Shown: positions 45,940-55,215 of the stretch, piece after piece
How the letters are laid out: every line of letters begins with the position of its first letter
Numbering within the stretch: position 1 is the first letter of the stretch
Assembly: GCF_002895485.1 (NCBI RefSeq)
Contig: NZ_AZRK01000042.1
Coordinates: forward strand, 1-64,000
Direction: 5' to 3'
Length of the DNA: 64,000 nt
Source: Petrotoga sp. 9PWA.NaAc.5.4
Lineage (GTDB): Bacteria > Thermotogota > Thermotogae > Petrotogales > Petrotogaceae
Made by a program: the position numbers and the translations under genes
The notes under the pieces: model-generated
What the model saw: only the letters and a program-made list of their open reading frames with translations
Databases searched by the model: none
Told to the model about the DNA's origin: nothing

Positions 45940-46881
45940 TCAAATAATCTCAATATTTAATCGTGACATATCAGATAATACATTTATATAACAAGTAGAA
46001 ATAGCTTCTGAAAAGTTATTAGAAACATATGTTCCATCGTCTCTTTTTATCATGTTTTCAAAGTTTTTAAAATTTATGTCTCCAATATGGTTTAATACCA
46101 AGCCTACCTTTTTTGGCAAAGTAATATTGATAGATGAAATTTCAGAATTAATTTCTACATTAGAGTTTTCTTTTTCTGAAGGTATCAAGGTGATTTTTGA
46201 AGCAGTTACTTTTAAGTTAACTTCTTTTATTTTAATTTCTCTGAAATCTAAAAAAGCATCAGAAACATTTAAATTAGCTTTATAAGAAAAATTAACTTCT
46301 TCATTTAAATAGAAAGTAATTTTTGCACGTTGAGGAACTTTCACATTTGAAACTTTTAATTTATTAGAAATTTTCAATGAGTGCAAATCTAATTGTTTTT
46401 TAAAAGAAAATATGTTTTTATCGACAATTGCTTTCATTTTTAAAGAGGAATTTATGTTGGATGAATCCAAGGTAAGATTAGTCCAATCTGCTTGAGTTAT
46501 TATTTCTATCTCCTCAGGGGAAGAACTATGAGGTAACTCAAATTCTATTATTTCGTTTTTAGACTTTTGATGAGACTTTTTTTTAACAAAAAACATATCC
46601 AAACCCAAAGCGATAAGATAAGAAGCTATCAATAATAAAAACAACTGCCAGAAGTTTAGGTTTGTCGGGAAAAGATTAAAAAGATCTAAAAGTAGTATTA
46701 TACCAAATATTAAACTACCTAAATATTCTGTACTTCTTTCTCTAAAAAAATTTAATCCAAAGGTTAAAAACAACACAGAGAAAAAGAGTTGGAATAGATT
46801 AAATCCTGTAAAGATATCTGTAAATATTACAGAAACAAAAATTAACAATCCAATTGTTAATAACATTATTCTTCCTGTCAT
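45940..46881 (-). CDS. LiaF-like membrane protein with C-terminal toastrack-type domain
   Basis: The first 100 residues form about four hydrophobic helices in two hairpins, as in LiaF/PspC-like sensors. A basic linker (FFVKKKSHQKSKNE) follows, then a Thr/Ser/Asn-rich beta domain of about 190 residues resembling the DUF4097/LiaF C-terminal fold. It starts three bases after the preceding DUF4097 gene. In Firmicutes, LiaF-type proteins modulate envelope-stress signalling; such a role here is inferred from domain type and operon. Confidence 0.7.
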   Translation of the reverse strand: MTGRIMLLTIGLLIFVSVIFTDIFTGFNLFQLFFSVLFLTFGLNFFRERSTEYLGSLIFGIILLLDLFNLFPTNLNFWQLFLLLIASYLIALGLDMFFVKKKSHQKSKNEIIEFELPHSSSPEEIEIITQADWTNLTLDSSNINSSLKMKAIVDKNIFSFKKQLDLHSLKISNKLKVSNVKVPQRAKITFYLNEEVNFSYKANLNVSDAFLDFREIKIKEVNLKVTASKITLIPSEKENSNVEINSEISSINITLPKKVGLVLNHIGDINFKNFENMIKRDDGTYVSNNFSEAISTCYINVLSDMSRLNIEII

Positions 46882-46884
46882 ATC

Positions 46885-47997
46885 TCATAATCCCCTTTCT
46901 TTTAAAAATTTTTCCCCTTCTTCATTCGAATATCCTAATTCTTTCAAAAGTTCTAAAGCAAAAATTCTTGAAATTTTTCCTTCTTTCAAAAGTTCTAAAA
47001 TCTTTTTTTCTTCTAAGGTTAATAGATCATCTCCATAAAAACTTTGTTGTAAATTGCTTTCTTTATTAAGAATATGTTCCTCTTTTTCATTTAATTCTTT
47101 GGCTTTAATAGTTAAATCTCCACTGACTAAATCTATTTTTAATAATCGTTGTGAAGATTCTTCTGTAGAATTTTTAATAGTTACTATGTCTAAATTTGAT
47201 TTTAGTGAAGATGCGAACCGATTAGTATTTCCGTATAAAAATATTTTTTCTTTTCCAAGAATGTTCAAATAAATATCGCTTGATATACCCTTAATTTCGC
47301 AATTAAAATCTTTTAATAAATAGTCAATGTCGATATCTCCGCTGATAGCATGTATCTTTACATTTTTTACCTTAGAATCCTTTATTGAAATATCACCTGA
47401 AGTAAAGTTTGCCTCTAAATTTTCTATAATTGAATTAAGTATTAATACATCACCACTTGCTAAATCAAATTTTATATTATAAAGTTTTGCATTATTAACT
47501 TTGAAATCTCCAGAAGCACTTTTAAAGGTAGTTTCTTCTACTTGTGAACTTTGTAAGTTTAGATCAACATCTCCGGCTTTTGTATTTATGTAAAGTTCTT
47601 TCAAATTTTTACTTTTGGTTTTACCATCAATATTAATATCCCCGGCAATTGTTTTTATCGACAAATTTTGAATATTTGTATCATCAAAATTAATGTCTAT
47701 ATCGGCTGAATTTATGTCTAAGGAAATATCCGTTACCTCTTCATTAACGAATAAGTCAATTTTGGCTGTATGGGAAGATTGGGAAAATAAAAAAAATTTT
47801 GAAAAAAAAACACCTTTCTCATATTTAATATCGATGTATGTTTTTTCATTTATTTGATCTTTTGAAGTTTTAATTTCGATATCTTCATTTTGATACATTA
47901 GATAAGAAGACGGTGCGTACTTAATAACGACATTTCCATGAAAATCTTTGGCGCATAAAATAATGGACTTTGTATTTTTTAAATCAATCATAGGCAT
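46885..47997 (-). CDS. DUF4097 beta-repeat protein with C-terminal helical hairpin
   Basis: This 370-residue protein has no membrane segment. Most of it is a repetitive beta solenoid-like DUF4097 region with recurring short motifs: SADIDINF, AGDINI, AGDVDL, SGDFKV, SGDVLIL, SGDISI, SGDIDIDY, SGDLTI, spaced about 20 residues apart. The last 45 residues form a short helical domain (LEEKKILELLKEGKISRIFA) similar to the tail of the DUF2089 regulator upstream. Middle gene of a three-gene operon. Molecular function unknown. Confidence 0.78.
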   Translation of the reverse strand: MPMIDLKNTKSIILCAKDFHGNVVIKYAPSSYLMYQNEDIEIKTSKDQINEKTYIDIKYEKGVFFSKFFLFSQSSHTAKIDLFVNEEVTDISLDINSADIDINFDDTNIQNLSIKTIAGDINIDGKTKSKNLKELYINTKAGDVDLNLQSSQVEETTFKSASGDFKVNNAKLYNIKFDLASGDVLILNSIIENLEANFTSGDISIKDSKVKNVKIHAISGDIDIDYLLKDFNCEIKGISSDIYLNILGKEKIFLYGNTNRFASSLKSNLDIVTIKNSTEESSQRLLKIDLVSGDLTIKAKELNEKEEHILNKESNLQQSFYGDDLLTLEEKKILELLKEGKISRIFALELLKELGYSNEEGEKFLKERGL

Positions 47998-48012
47998 TTT
48001 TAACTCTCCCTC

Positions 48013-48387
48013 CTACTTTTTATATTTTTTTAGGATTTCTTTAGCTTCTTCAGGTGTTATATCCCCTTTTTCAATTTTTTCTAATATTTCAAGTGTTTTT
48101 TCTCTATTATCAACTTCTTCGGATTCGTATCCTAAAGCAATTGCAACTTCTTCCAATCTTGCTTTTGCAGTCGGATATGAAATTCCTAATTCTTTTTGAA
48201 GTTCTGACAAGTTACCACGAGTCTTTATAAAAGTTTTTAAAAAAATTAATTGTTGATCTGTTAAACGTGCGAAATCCTCTAATTCGAAATTCCCAGTTAT
48301 TTCTGTACCACATTCTTCACATTGATATTTTATAACTTTTAAATTGCCACCACAAACAGGGCATTTTGCTAAACGATACTTAGGCAT
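48013..48387 (-). CDS. DUF2089-family zinc-ribbon/HTH regulator
   Basis: A 124-residue protein. The N-terminal zinc ribbon has CPVCGGN and CEECGTE (residues 8-29). A helix-turn-helix-like region follows (RGNLSELQKELGISYPTAKA near residue 57), then a C-terminal helical hairpin (LEILEKIEKGDITPEEAKEI). DUF2089 proteins commonly head operons with DUF4097 genes, as here, 15 bases upstream. A transcriptional autoregulator of the operon is the likeliest role, by inference. Confidence 0.8.
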   Translation of the reverse strand: MPKYRLAKCPVCGGNLKVIKYQCEECGTEITGNFELEDFARLTDQQLIFLKTFIKTRGNLSELQKELGISYPTAKARLEEVAIALGYESEEVDNREKTLEILEKIEKGDITPEEAKEILKKYKK

Positions 48388-48622
48388 AAATTTTCCCCCT
48401 CAGAAAGTTCTAAGATATAAAAATTATATAATAAAAAATTAAAAAAGTCAATATATAAATTAAAATTTTCAAAAAAATAAAGTATAAAGATTTAAAAAAA
48501 TTAAAACTATCCATATTTTTTTTACATCTAAATCAAATAAATTTTTTTTCTAATAATTGTTTAAAATTGATATAATCAATGATATAATATGAAAAGTCTT
48601 GATTAATTTAGTAGGGGCAGTG
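48388..48622. other. A+T-rich divergent gap
   Basis: Between the DUF2089 gene and the repeat before the amylase gene. It holds A/T runs and TATAAT-like words on both strands but no promoter pair I would defend. Confidence 0.3.
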
Positions 48623-48824
48623 ACTTTAGGAATAAGGAATTTTATAGAAATAAGGTTTTAATTTTAGTTGGGTTTAGGGCAGAGTTCTTTTTCTTCTTAT
48701 TCGATAAAAATACCGAAGAAGTTAAAAAAAATAGTCGCTTGGTTAAAATTAGAATAGTAGAGATATTTTTGAAAAAGCTAAAATTTTAAACATTGATAAA
48801 ATTAAGTTTCAGAGTTTCTAAAGT
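48623..48824 (+). repeat. Intergenic TIR element, diverged full-length copy
   Basis: About 202 bp from ACTTTAGGAAT (48623) to GTTTCTAAAGT (48814-48824). The core has decayed to GGGTTTAGGGCAGAGTTC, so the hairpin is lost, and the mini-ORF is stopped after six codons. It precedes the amylase gene by 30 bases. Confidence 0.7.
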
Positions 48825-48854
48825 GATTAAATTAAAATTGTAAGGGGGTTTGCT

Positions 48855-50135
48855 ATGGCAATAGATACACCATCTTGGTTGAAAAACGCAATGATTTACG
48901 AAATTTTTGTAAGAAATTATTCTAATGCGGGAACTTTTAATGATGTTTATAACGATATTGAAAGAATAAAAACATTAGGTACGGATATTTTATGGTTTAT
49001 GCCTTTCTATCCCACTGGTAAAGTTGGGCGCAAAGGTACGCATGGAAGTCCATACTCGATAAGAGATTATGAAGAAATTTCTAATGAAGTAGGAAATAAA
49101 GAACAATTTAAAAGATTAATAGACAAGGCACATCAGAACGATTTAAAAATTATGATTGATATTGTATTTAATCATACATCTATGGATTCTAAATTAATTA
49201 ACACTCATCCTGAATGGTTTTTTAGAGATAGCAACGGTAATTTTATAAGAAAAGTTAATGATTGGACTGATGTATACGATTTAGATTATACCAATATGGA
49301 TTTATGGGATTATTTATTTGAAGTATTGGAAAATTGGGTAAGTTTAGGTGTTGATGGTTTTAGATGTGATGTTGCTTCGTTGGTTCCTCTTGAATTTTGG
49401 AAGTTAGCCCGAGAAAAGATAAATCAAAAAAAGGAAGTAATTTGGCTTGCAGAAACTTTAGACCTTCATTTTTTAAAGTCCCTTAGAGATATGGGATACT
49501 ATATATATTGTGATTCGGAAATTTATCAAGCGTTTGATTTGACTTATGATTATGATGGATACGATTATTTAAGAGCGTATTTTCGAGGAGAAAAGTCTTT
49601 GGAATATTATTTAAATCAGATTTATTTACAAGAAACTATGCTTCCAAATGGTTCTTTAAAAATGAGGTTTTTAGAAAATCATGATAATCCTCGTATAGCA
49701 AGTGTTTTAAATGGAAAAGATAAGATTAAAAATTGGACAGCGTTTTACATGTTATTACCAGGGTCAAATCTTATATATGCAGGTCAAGAATTAATGATTG
49801 AAAAACTTCCCAATCTTTTTGAGAAAGATCCTATAAAATGGGACAAGGGAGACTATGAATTTTTAAGTTTTTTTAAAAAAATTATTAGTTTATCTAAGGA
49901 TATTAAATCAAAATGCAGTATTTTTAATATTGAAGAGATTTCAAAAGGAATTGTAAAAATTGAATGGAGTGGCTATGATTCTGAATATATTGCAATTTTG
50001 AATTTGGAAGATAGGTATGGAGAAATTCCGGTTGATTTTAATTTGTATGCCACAGATCTTTTAACAAACGAGATTTTTTCAATAGATAAGATTTTCAAAA
50101 TTAGGAAGTTACCTTTAATTTTTAAAATAAAGTAA
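48855..50135 (+). CDS. Alpha-amylase family (GH13) glycoside hydrolase, cytoplasmic
   Basis: A 426-residue enzyme with the GH13 conserved regions: DIVFNHTS, GVDGFRCDVAS with the nucleophile Asp near residue 171, the acid/base Glu in WLAETLD near 203, and FLENHDNPR near 277. The C-terminal beta domain is short. There is no signal peptide, so it acts inside the cell on maltodextrin or glycogen-derived chains. Exact bond specificity is open. A debranching enzyme of the same fold lies at 61222. Confidence 0.88.
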   Translation: MAIDTPSWLKNAMIYEIFVRNYSNAGTFNDVYNDIERIKTLGTDILWFMPFYPTGKVGRKGTHGSPYSIRDYEEISNEVGNKEQFKRLIDKAHQNDLKIMIDIVFNHTSMDSKLINTHPEWFFRDSNGNFIRKVNDWTDVYDLDYTNMDLWDYLFEVLENWVSLGVDGFRCDVASLVPLEFWKLAREKINQKKEVIWLAETLDLHFLKSLRDMGYYIYCDSEIYQAFDLTYDYDGYDYLRAYFRGEKSLEYYLNQIYLQETMLPNGSLKMRFLENHDNPRIASVLNGKDKIKNWTAFYMLLPGSNLIYAGQELMIEKLPNLFEKDPIKWDKGDYEFLSFFKKIISLSKDIKSKCSIFNIEEISKGIVKIEWSGYDSEYIAILNLEDRYGEIPVDFNLYATDLLTNEIFSIDKIFKIRKLPLIFKIK

Positions 50136-50205
50136 AAGAGCTCGATTGAATTGAGACGTAGAACTTTTGAAGTGCAAATATACTTAGAAATATGGAGGCA
50201 TTGTA

Positions 50206-51117
50206 ATGGGAATTTTTGAAAAGTTTAAAAATGGTTTAAGTAAAACTCGAGAAACGATTTTTAAAAACATAAAAACAATCTTTTCAGGAAAAAGTTTAAC
50301 AGAAGAGGATCTTGAAGAATTAGAAGAAATATTGATTATGTCTGATATGGGAGTGGAAGTTGCAAATTCGATATTACAGGAGTTAAAAGAACGATATCAT
50401 CAACATAATTCGACGTCAGATGATCCTCTTCTATTATTGAGAGATATTTTGGTGGAGAATTTAGATAAAGGTAATGTAGAAATGAATTTTGATAAAAAAC
50501 CATATGTTATATTATTAGTAGGAGTTAACGGGAGTGGTAAAACTACAACAGCTGCCAAATTAGCAAAAATGTATATTGATCACGGTAAAGAGGTTGTTTT
50601 AGTGGCTGCAGACACTTTCAGAGCCGCGGCCATAGAACAAATAAAAGAATGGGGAAAAAGATTAAACGCTACGGTTATTGCTCATCAAAAGGGATCTGAT
50701 GCAGCGTCAGTTGTTTATGATGCTATTAATCATGCAAAATCAAAAAATAAAGATGTAATAATAGTAGATACTGCTGGCAGATTACATACTAAAAGTAATT
50801 TAATGGAAGAATTGAAAAAAATAAAAAGAATAATTCAAAAGGAAATTGAAGGCGCTCCCAATGAGACTTTGCTTGTTTTAGACGGTACAACGGGTCAAAA
50901 CGGGATATCTCAAGCCAAATCATTTATGCAAGCAATAGATATCACAGGGATTATTATTACAAAGTTAGATGGAACTGCTAAAGGAGGGATAGCATTTGCA
51001 ATAAATCATGAATTAAAAATTCCTATAAAGTTAGTTGGATTGGGTGAAAAAGAAGATGATTTACAAATTTTTGATCCTTTATCATATTGTAACGCTTTAT
51101 TAGGGATAGGAGAATAA
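50206..51117 (+). CDS. ftsY: Signal recognition particle receptor FtsY
   Basis: The SRP receptor GTPase that docks translating ribosomes at the membrane. The N domain covers residues 1-90. The G domain has GVNGSGKTTTAAKLA near residue 104, AADTFRAAAIEQ near 130, DTAGRLHTKSNLMEEL near 188, and TKLDGTAKGG near 247. It lacks the long acidic A domain of E. coli FtsY (303 residues), as is normal for Thermotogota. It starts after TGGAGG and is followed within five bases by the DUF2225 gene. Confidence 0.95.
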   Translation: MGIFEKFKNGLSKTRETIFKNIKTIFSGKSLTEEDLEELEEILIMSDMGVEVANSILQELKERYHQHNSTSDDPLLLLRDILVENLDKGNVEMNFDKKPYVILLVGVNGSGKTTTAAKLAKMYIDHGKEVVLVAADTFRAAAIEQIKEWGKRLNATVIAHQKGSDAASVVYDAINHAKSKNKDVIIVDTAGRLHTKSNLMEELKKIKRIIQKEIEGAPNETLLVLDGTTGQNGISQAKSFMQAIDITGIIITKLDGTAKGGIAFAINHELKIPIKLVGLGEKEDDLQIFDPLSYCNALLGIGE

Positions 51118-51121
51118 AAAA

Positions 51122-51787
51122 ATGAAAGAGTTTATAAGAGATTTTGTTACATGCCCTATTTGTAAGAAAGAATTTTCTTATGATTCAGTTGTTTCAACGG
51201 CGATAAAAGTAAGCGCTTATGATTTGGACTTAAAACCTGAATATCGCGGAATAAATGTTTCTTTATATAACATTATAACGTGTCCAGAATGTTGTTTTAC
51301 CTTTCAGGAAAAAGATAGAGATATAATTATTGATTATTTGGATGAAGAAAAAATTTTAAAAATCAAGAAATTTTTAGATTATATCAAAAAGATGGATATA
51401 GGAGAAATTGATAATACTTCAAAAAAATCTTTGCAATTTTATAAAAATCAACTTTTAATAGCTGCAGAAATATATTCGATTTTAAACCTCCCTATTGAAG
51501 TATCTAAAATTTTGATAAAATTGTCTTGGTATTATAGAGAAAATGACGAAACTGAAAAAGAATTAGGAATATTATATTATTGTGGAAAGATTTTAGAGAA
51601 AGAATTTCAAAACGCAGAAAAAGAGGATGATTATATTTTTTGTTTGTTTTACTTGGGATATATAAATTATAGATTCAAAAGAAAAAATGAAGCAGCAAAA
51701 TTTCTCGATACATTATTGCAAAAGTATAAAGATTCAACTAATCCTTATATAAAGGCTGCAAAATTTTTAAGGGGTGAGATAGTTTGA
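51122..51787 (+). CDS. DUF2225 protein with zinc-binding cysteines
   Basis: A 221-residue protein. CPICKKEF (residues 11-18) and CPECCFTFQEKD (about 58-69) form a probable zinc-binding pair. The C-terminal half is helical and may be a tetratricopeptide-like stack (repeated YYCGKILEKEFQNAEKE-type helices). DUF2225 has no assigned function. It lies between ftsY and a secreted lipoprotein with four-base overlap into the latter. Confidence 0.75.
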   Translation: MKEFIRDFVTCPICKKEFSYDSVVSTAIKVSAYDLDLKPEYRGINVSLYNIITCPECCFTFQEKDRDIIIDYLDEEKILKIKKFLDYIKKMDIGEIDNTSKKSLQFYKNQLLIAAEIYSILNLPIEVSKILIKLSWYYRENDETEKELGILYYCGKILEKEFQNAEKEDDYIFCLFYLGYINYRFKRKNEAAKFLDTLLQKYKDSTNPYIKAAKFLRGEIV

Positions 51788-53589
51788 AAAAAATTAGTTT
51801 TTTCTTAATTATTTTAACTTTGATTTTTTTATTTTCAAGTTGTACTATTTTTCAACCCGCTCAGGGTAACAACAATTTACCAAGTCAAAACGCTGAGATA
51901 GAAGCTTTAAAAAGGCAATTATCGAATATCGAAACACGATTAATTCAAATGGAAACAGAAATTAACACATTATCGGATAAAATTTATCAAAATTCAATAA
52001 ATTATAGTTATGATTATATTATGGTGAAATCTTTAAAAGAACAATATGATTATCTTCAACAAAGAGTAGTTACTTTAGAAGATTATTTATATGAAGGCAG
52101 AAGTTATGAAGATATAGATAAGTTACTTGATTTAGATAAAAGAGTATCTATCTTAGAAAGTTCTAAAAAAAATGATTCGTCTATAAACAATCTTAATGTT
52201 TCAACGATAGAATCAGATCAATTAGAAGTAAGAATAATGAGTTTAGAAAATGAAATAAAAGAAATTCAAAACTTTATAAATAATGGTTCAAAAAGCGATC
52301 AAAAAGTTTTATTAGACAATATCAATTCATTAAATGAAAGAGTGAACGTTCTTGAACAAAGTTATAAAAATTCTGAGTTTTATTTTTTGCAAAACGGTAA
52401 TTTAAAAGAACTGATTCAAAAAGAGGTTGAAGATTTTGATATAGAAAAATACGTTGAAAGCATTGTAGAATATAAAGCAGAAGAGACTATTTCAAAATTT
52501 TATTATAAAACTCAAAGTGAAGATATAAAGAATGTAAAAAGTTTGGAAACAAAAATAGATGTTATAGAAAAGCAGTTGAATCAATTAAATTATGAGGTTC
52601 AAAAAATTTCTACTCAGCCACCAAATTCACTGAATGAAAGGTATTTGGGACAGATTCAAGATTTAGAATTAAAGATTAATTCTCTTTATTCCTCAATTGG
52701 AGAAGCAGAAATAAATTCGATACTTGGTAATAATGGAGAAATAAGATATATCGTTAAATCCGGTGACACTTTAATAAGTATATCAAATGCCTTCAATTTG
52801 GGAAACAAGGGTGTTCAAATTATTATGCAGGCTAATAATTTGACAAGCACTAATATAAGAGTTGGTCAGGAATTAGTTATACCGGTAAGTAATCTGGAAA
52901 ATTATATTAAGTGGCCATTTGAGAAAACATTGCCAAACCAATACGATAAAATTGTTATAAGATTTGGTGAAAGAAATGGAAGCGGTATATCAAGTGGAAT
53001 AGGTGTAATGACTCAAAGCGAACAAATATTTTCTATATTGCCGGGAAGGGTTATAGAAACAGGGAAATTAAATAATGGTAATTTTTATATTAAAATAGAT
53101 CATGGTAATTCTATCATTTCGGTTATGAGTAATATTAGCACATTAAGTGTTTCAAGTAATAAGTGGATTGATTCGACAACAGTTATAGGTTCTGCGAAAA
53201 ATGGTGATGTTGTTACTTTAGAAATATGGAAAAATGGGGAACCAAAAGATCCTTTAAAACTCTTTTATAAAGAAGTAGGGGAATTCAGAGCTACATATTA
53301 TACGGAATGGGACGATAAAATTGTTTACTCTCCAACTTTTAGATTGACAAAATCCGGAGATAAGCCTATTTCGTATAAAACTATAGCAGCTGACCCAAGT
53401 GTGTTGCCTTTGGGTTCTATTGTTTATATTCCAGAATTGGCACATTTGCCTAATGATGGTTTTTTTGTAGTTAATGATACGGGAGGTCAAATAAAGGGAA
53501 ATAAAATTGACATTTATGTAAATGATGTAAGATTAGCTAACCAAACCGAAGAAAAATTGACTGTATATTTAGTTGGACAGAATTCATGA
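51784..53589 (+). CDS. Lipoprotein with coiled coil, LysM, degenerate M23-like and 3D domains
   Basis: A lipoprotein signal ends in the lipobox LFSSC (Cys near residue 20). A long coiled coil covers about 40-310. LysM (YIVKSGDTLISISNAF) spans about 320-366. A LytM/M23-like beta domain spans about 380-490 without the usual zinc motifs, so it is probably inactive. A C-terminal 3D domain (499-600) carries RATYYTEWD, PLGSIVYIPE, VNDTGGQIKGNKIDIYV with the aspartates typical of lytic-transglycosylase-like folds. TTG start. Inference: cell-wall remodelling or division at the outer face. Confidence 0.8.
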   Translation: MKKISFFLIILTLIFLFSSCTIFQPAQGNNNLPSQNAEIEALKRQLSNIETRLIQMETEINTLSDKIYQNSINYSYDYIMVKSLKEQYDYLQQRVVTLEDYLYEGRSYEDIDKLLDLDKRVSILESSKKNDSSINNLNVSTIESDQLEVRIMSLENEIKEIQNFINNGSKSDQKVLLDNINSLNERVNVLEQSYKNSEFYFLQNGNLKELIQKEVEDFDIEKYVESIVEYKAEETISKFYYKTQSEDIKNVKSLETKIDVIEKQLNQLNYEVQKISTQPPNSLNERYLGQIQDLELKINSLYSSIGEAEINSILGNNGEIRYIVKSGDTLISISNAFNLGNKGVQIIMQANNLTSTNIRVGQELVIPVSNLENYIKWPFEKTLPNQYDKIVIRFGERNGSGISSGIGVMTQSEQIFSILPGRVIETGKLNNGNFYIKIDHGNSIISVMSNISTLSVSSNKWIDSTTVIGSAKNGDVVTLEIWKNGEPKDPLKLFYKEVGEFRATYYTEWDDKIVYSPTFRLTKSGDKPISYKTIAADPSVLPLGSIVYIPELAHLPNDGFFVVNDTGGQIKGNKIDIYVNDVRLANQTEEKLTVYLVGQNS

Positions 53590-53642
53590 ATCTTTTCAGC
53601 TTTAAAGAAATGGATGGATTGTCATAAAAAGGAGGAATTAAT

Positions 53643-54119
53643 ATGGCTCTTACTGTAAAAAGTAGTTACGCATTAAGAGCATTATTTGAATTAGCAATAA
53701 TGACAAAAGAAGAGGGAAGAGACAAAGTAACGATATCTGAACTATCAGAAAGACAAAATATACCTAAAGATTTTCTTGAAAAAATTTTTAGTGAATTGCG
53801 AGATGCCGGTATATTGAAGTCAATACGCGGAAAATTTGGAGGATATGTATTGCTAAAAGAACCGGATAAGTTAAGATTAAGCGAAATAGTTGGCATATTG
53901 GATAAACCCTTGCAATCTTATGATTGTGTTAACGGTGAGTGTAGGTTAGAAATTGATTGTGCTGTAGAATTTGTATGGAAGAGGGTCCATAATTCGATGA
54001 TGTTAGAATTGGATAAAATGACTTTACAAGATATTATTGAATATGGTACAAAATTGGCAAATGTAAAGAAAGCAAAAATGTCTGAAGATCTTTTAGAGGC
54101 GGAAATTGATGGGAAGTAA
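53643..54119 (+). CDS. Rrf2-family (IscR-like) transcriptional regulator
   Basis: A 158-residue regulator with an N-terminal winged HTH (SSYALRALFELAIMTKEEGR; IPKDFLEKIFSELRDAGILK) and the SIRGKFGGYVL wing. Three cysteines in CVNGECRLEIDC (about residues 98-109) are spaced as in Fe-S-binding Rrf2 proteins. It overlaps mnmA by 11 bases, so it probably regulates sulfur transfer or Fe-S supply. Usual partners iscS and iscU are not in the window. Confidence 0.88.
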   Translation: MALTVKSSYALRALFELAIMTKEEGRDKVTISELSERQNIPKDFLEKIFSELRDAGILKSIRGKFGGYVLLKEPDKLRLSEIVGILDKPLQSYDCVNGECRLEIDCAVEFVWKRVHNSMMLELDKMTLQDIIEYGTKLANVKKAKMSEDLLEAEIDGK

Positions 54120-55197
54120 AAAAGTAGTAATGTTGATGAGTGGAGGAGTAGATAGTTCAGTTACAGCATATTTATTGAAAAAAGAAGGATTTGAGGTATA
54201 TGGTGTACATTTTAAAACAGTTTCCGATGTTATTTTTTCTCTAATACCAGAGAAAAAAAAGATTTGTTGTAGTCCTTCTGATACTTTAGATGCCAAAAAA
54301 GTAGCTGAAAAACTTAAATTAGATGATTTTCAAGTTATTGATATTAAAGATGAATTTAAAGAAAAAATTATTGAATATTTTATTAATACTTATAAGTCTG
54401 GTGAAACACCTAATCCTTGTGTTTTATGTAATAGATTTTTTAAGTTTGGTGAAGCAATGAAAATAGTTAAAAAAATGAATGCGGACTTTTTGGCAAGTGG
54501 GCATTATGTTGTTAAAGAATATTCAAAAAAATATAATTCGTATGTTTTGAAAAAAGGCGTAGATGAATATAAAGATCAATCTTATTTTTTATCTTATATT
54601 GATAAAGATATTTTACCTTATTTGTATTTTCCATTGGGTATTATGTACAAAACTGAAATTAGAGCACTCGCTAAAGAACTTGAATTAAGCGTGGCTGAAA
54701 AGGAAGATAGTCAAGAGTTATGTTTTATTCCAGATAACGATTATCGAAGATTTTTGAAAGATAACGGTTTAGAAATTTCTAAAGGGAAAGTGTTAGATTT
54801 GCAAGGGAACGAAATAGGTGAACATAGTGGGTATGTTAATTATACAATAGGTCAGAGGTCGGGAATTACTTATTATAAAAATCAAAGTGAAAAACTTCAT
54901 GTTTACAGGATTGTTCCAGAAAAAAATATATTGATAGTAGCTCCAACTAAAATGTTGTATTCGGATAGATTAATTGCTAAAAAAGTAAATTTTTTTGTAG
55001 ACGTTAAAGAAACGGAATGCTTTTGTAGAGTGAGAAAGAAAAATGAAGAAAAACCTGCATTTGTTAAAAAAAGTGGGCAAGATATATTAGAATTAACATT
55101 TAGAGAGCCGATTTTTAGCGTAACTCCAGGGCAATTCGCAACAATATACGATGACGAGGGAATTATTTTGGCATCGGGAATAATTTCTGAGAGTTAA
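54109..55197 (+). CDS. mnmA: tRNA-specific 2-thiouridylase
   Basis: MnmA thiolates U34 of tRNA-Lys, -Glu and -Gln. The ATP-PPase loop MLMSGGVDSSVTAYLLK is at the N-terminus. The catalytic cysteine pair is in TPNPCVLCNRFFKFG near residue 105 and ELCFIPDNDYRRFL near 202. GQRSGI near 249 belongs to the C-terminal domains. ATG 54109 is preferred over TTG 54106. The length of 362 is normal. It lies in the Rrf2 operon, linking the regulator to thiolation. Confidence 0.93.
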   Translation: MGSKKVVMLMSGGVDSSVTAYLLKKEGFEVYGVHFKTVSDVIFSLIPEKKKICCSPSDTLDAKKVAEKLKLDDFQVIDIKDEFKEKIIEYFINTYKSGETPNPCVLCNRFFKFGEAMKIVKKMNADFLASGHYVVKEYSKKYNSYVLKKGVDEYKDQSYFLSYIDKDILPYLYFPLGIMYKTEIRALAKELELSVAEKEDSQELCFIPDNDYRRFLKDNGLEISKGKVLDLQGNEIGEHSGYVNYTIGQRSGITYYKNQSEKLHVYRIVPEKNILIVAPTKMLYSDRLIAKKVNFFVDVKETECFCRVRKKNEEKPAFVKKSGQDILELTFREPIFSVTPGQFATIYDDEGIILASGIISES

Positions 55198-55215
55198 TTC
55201 TGGAGGCTAATAATT

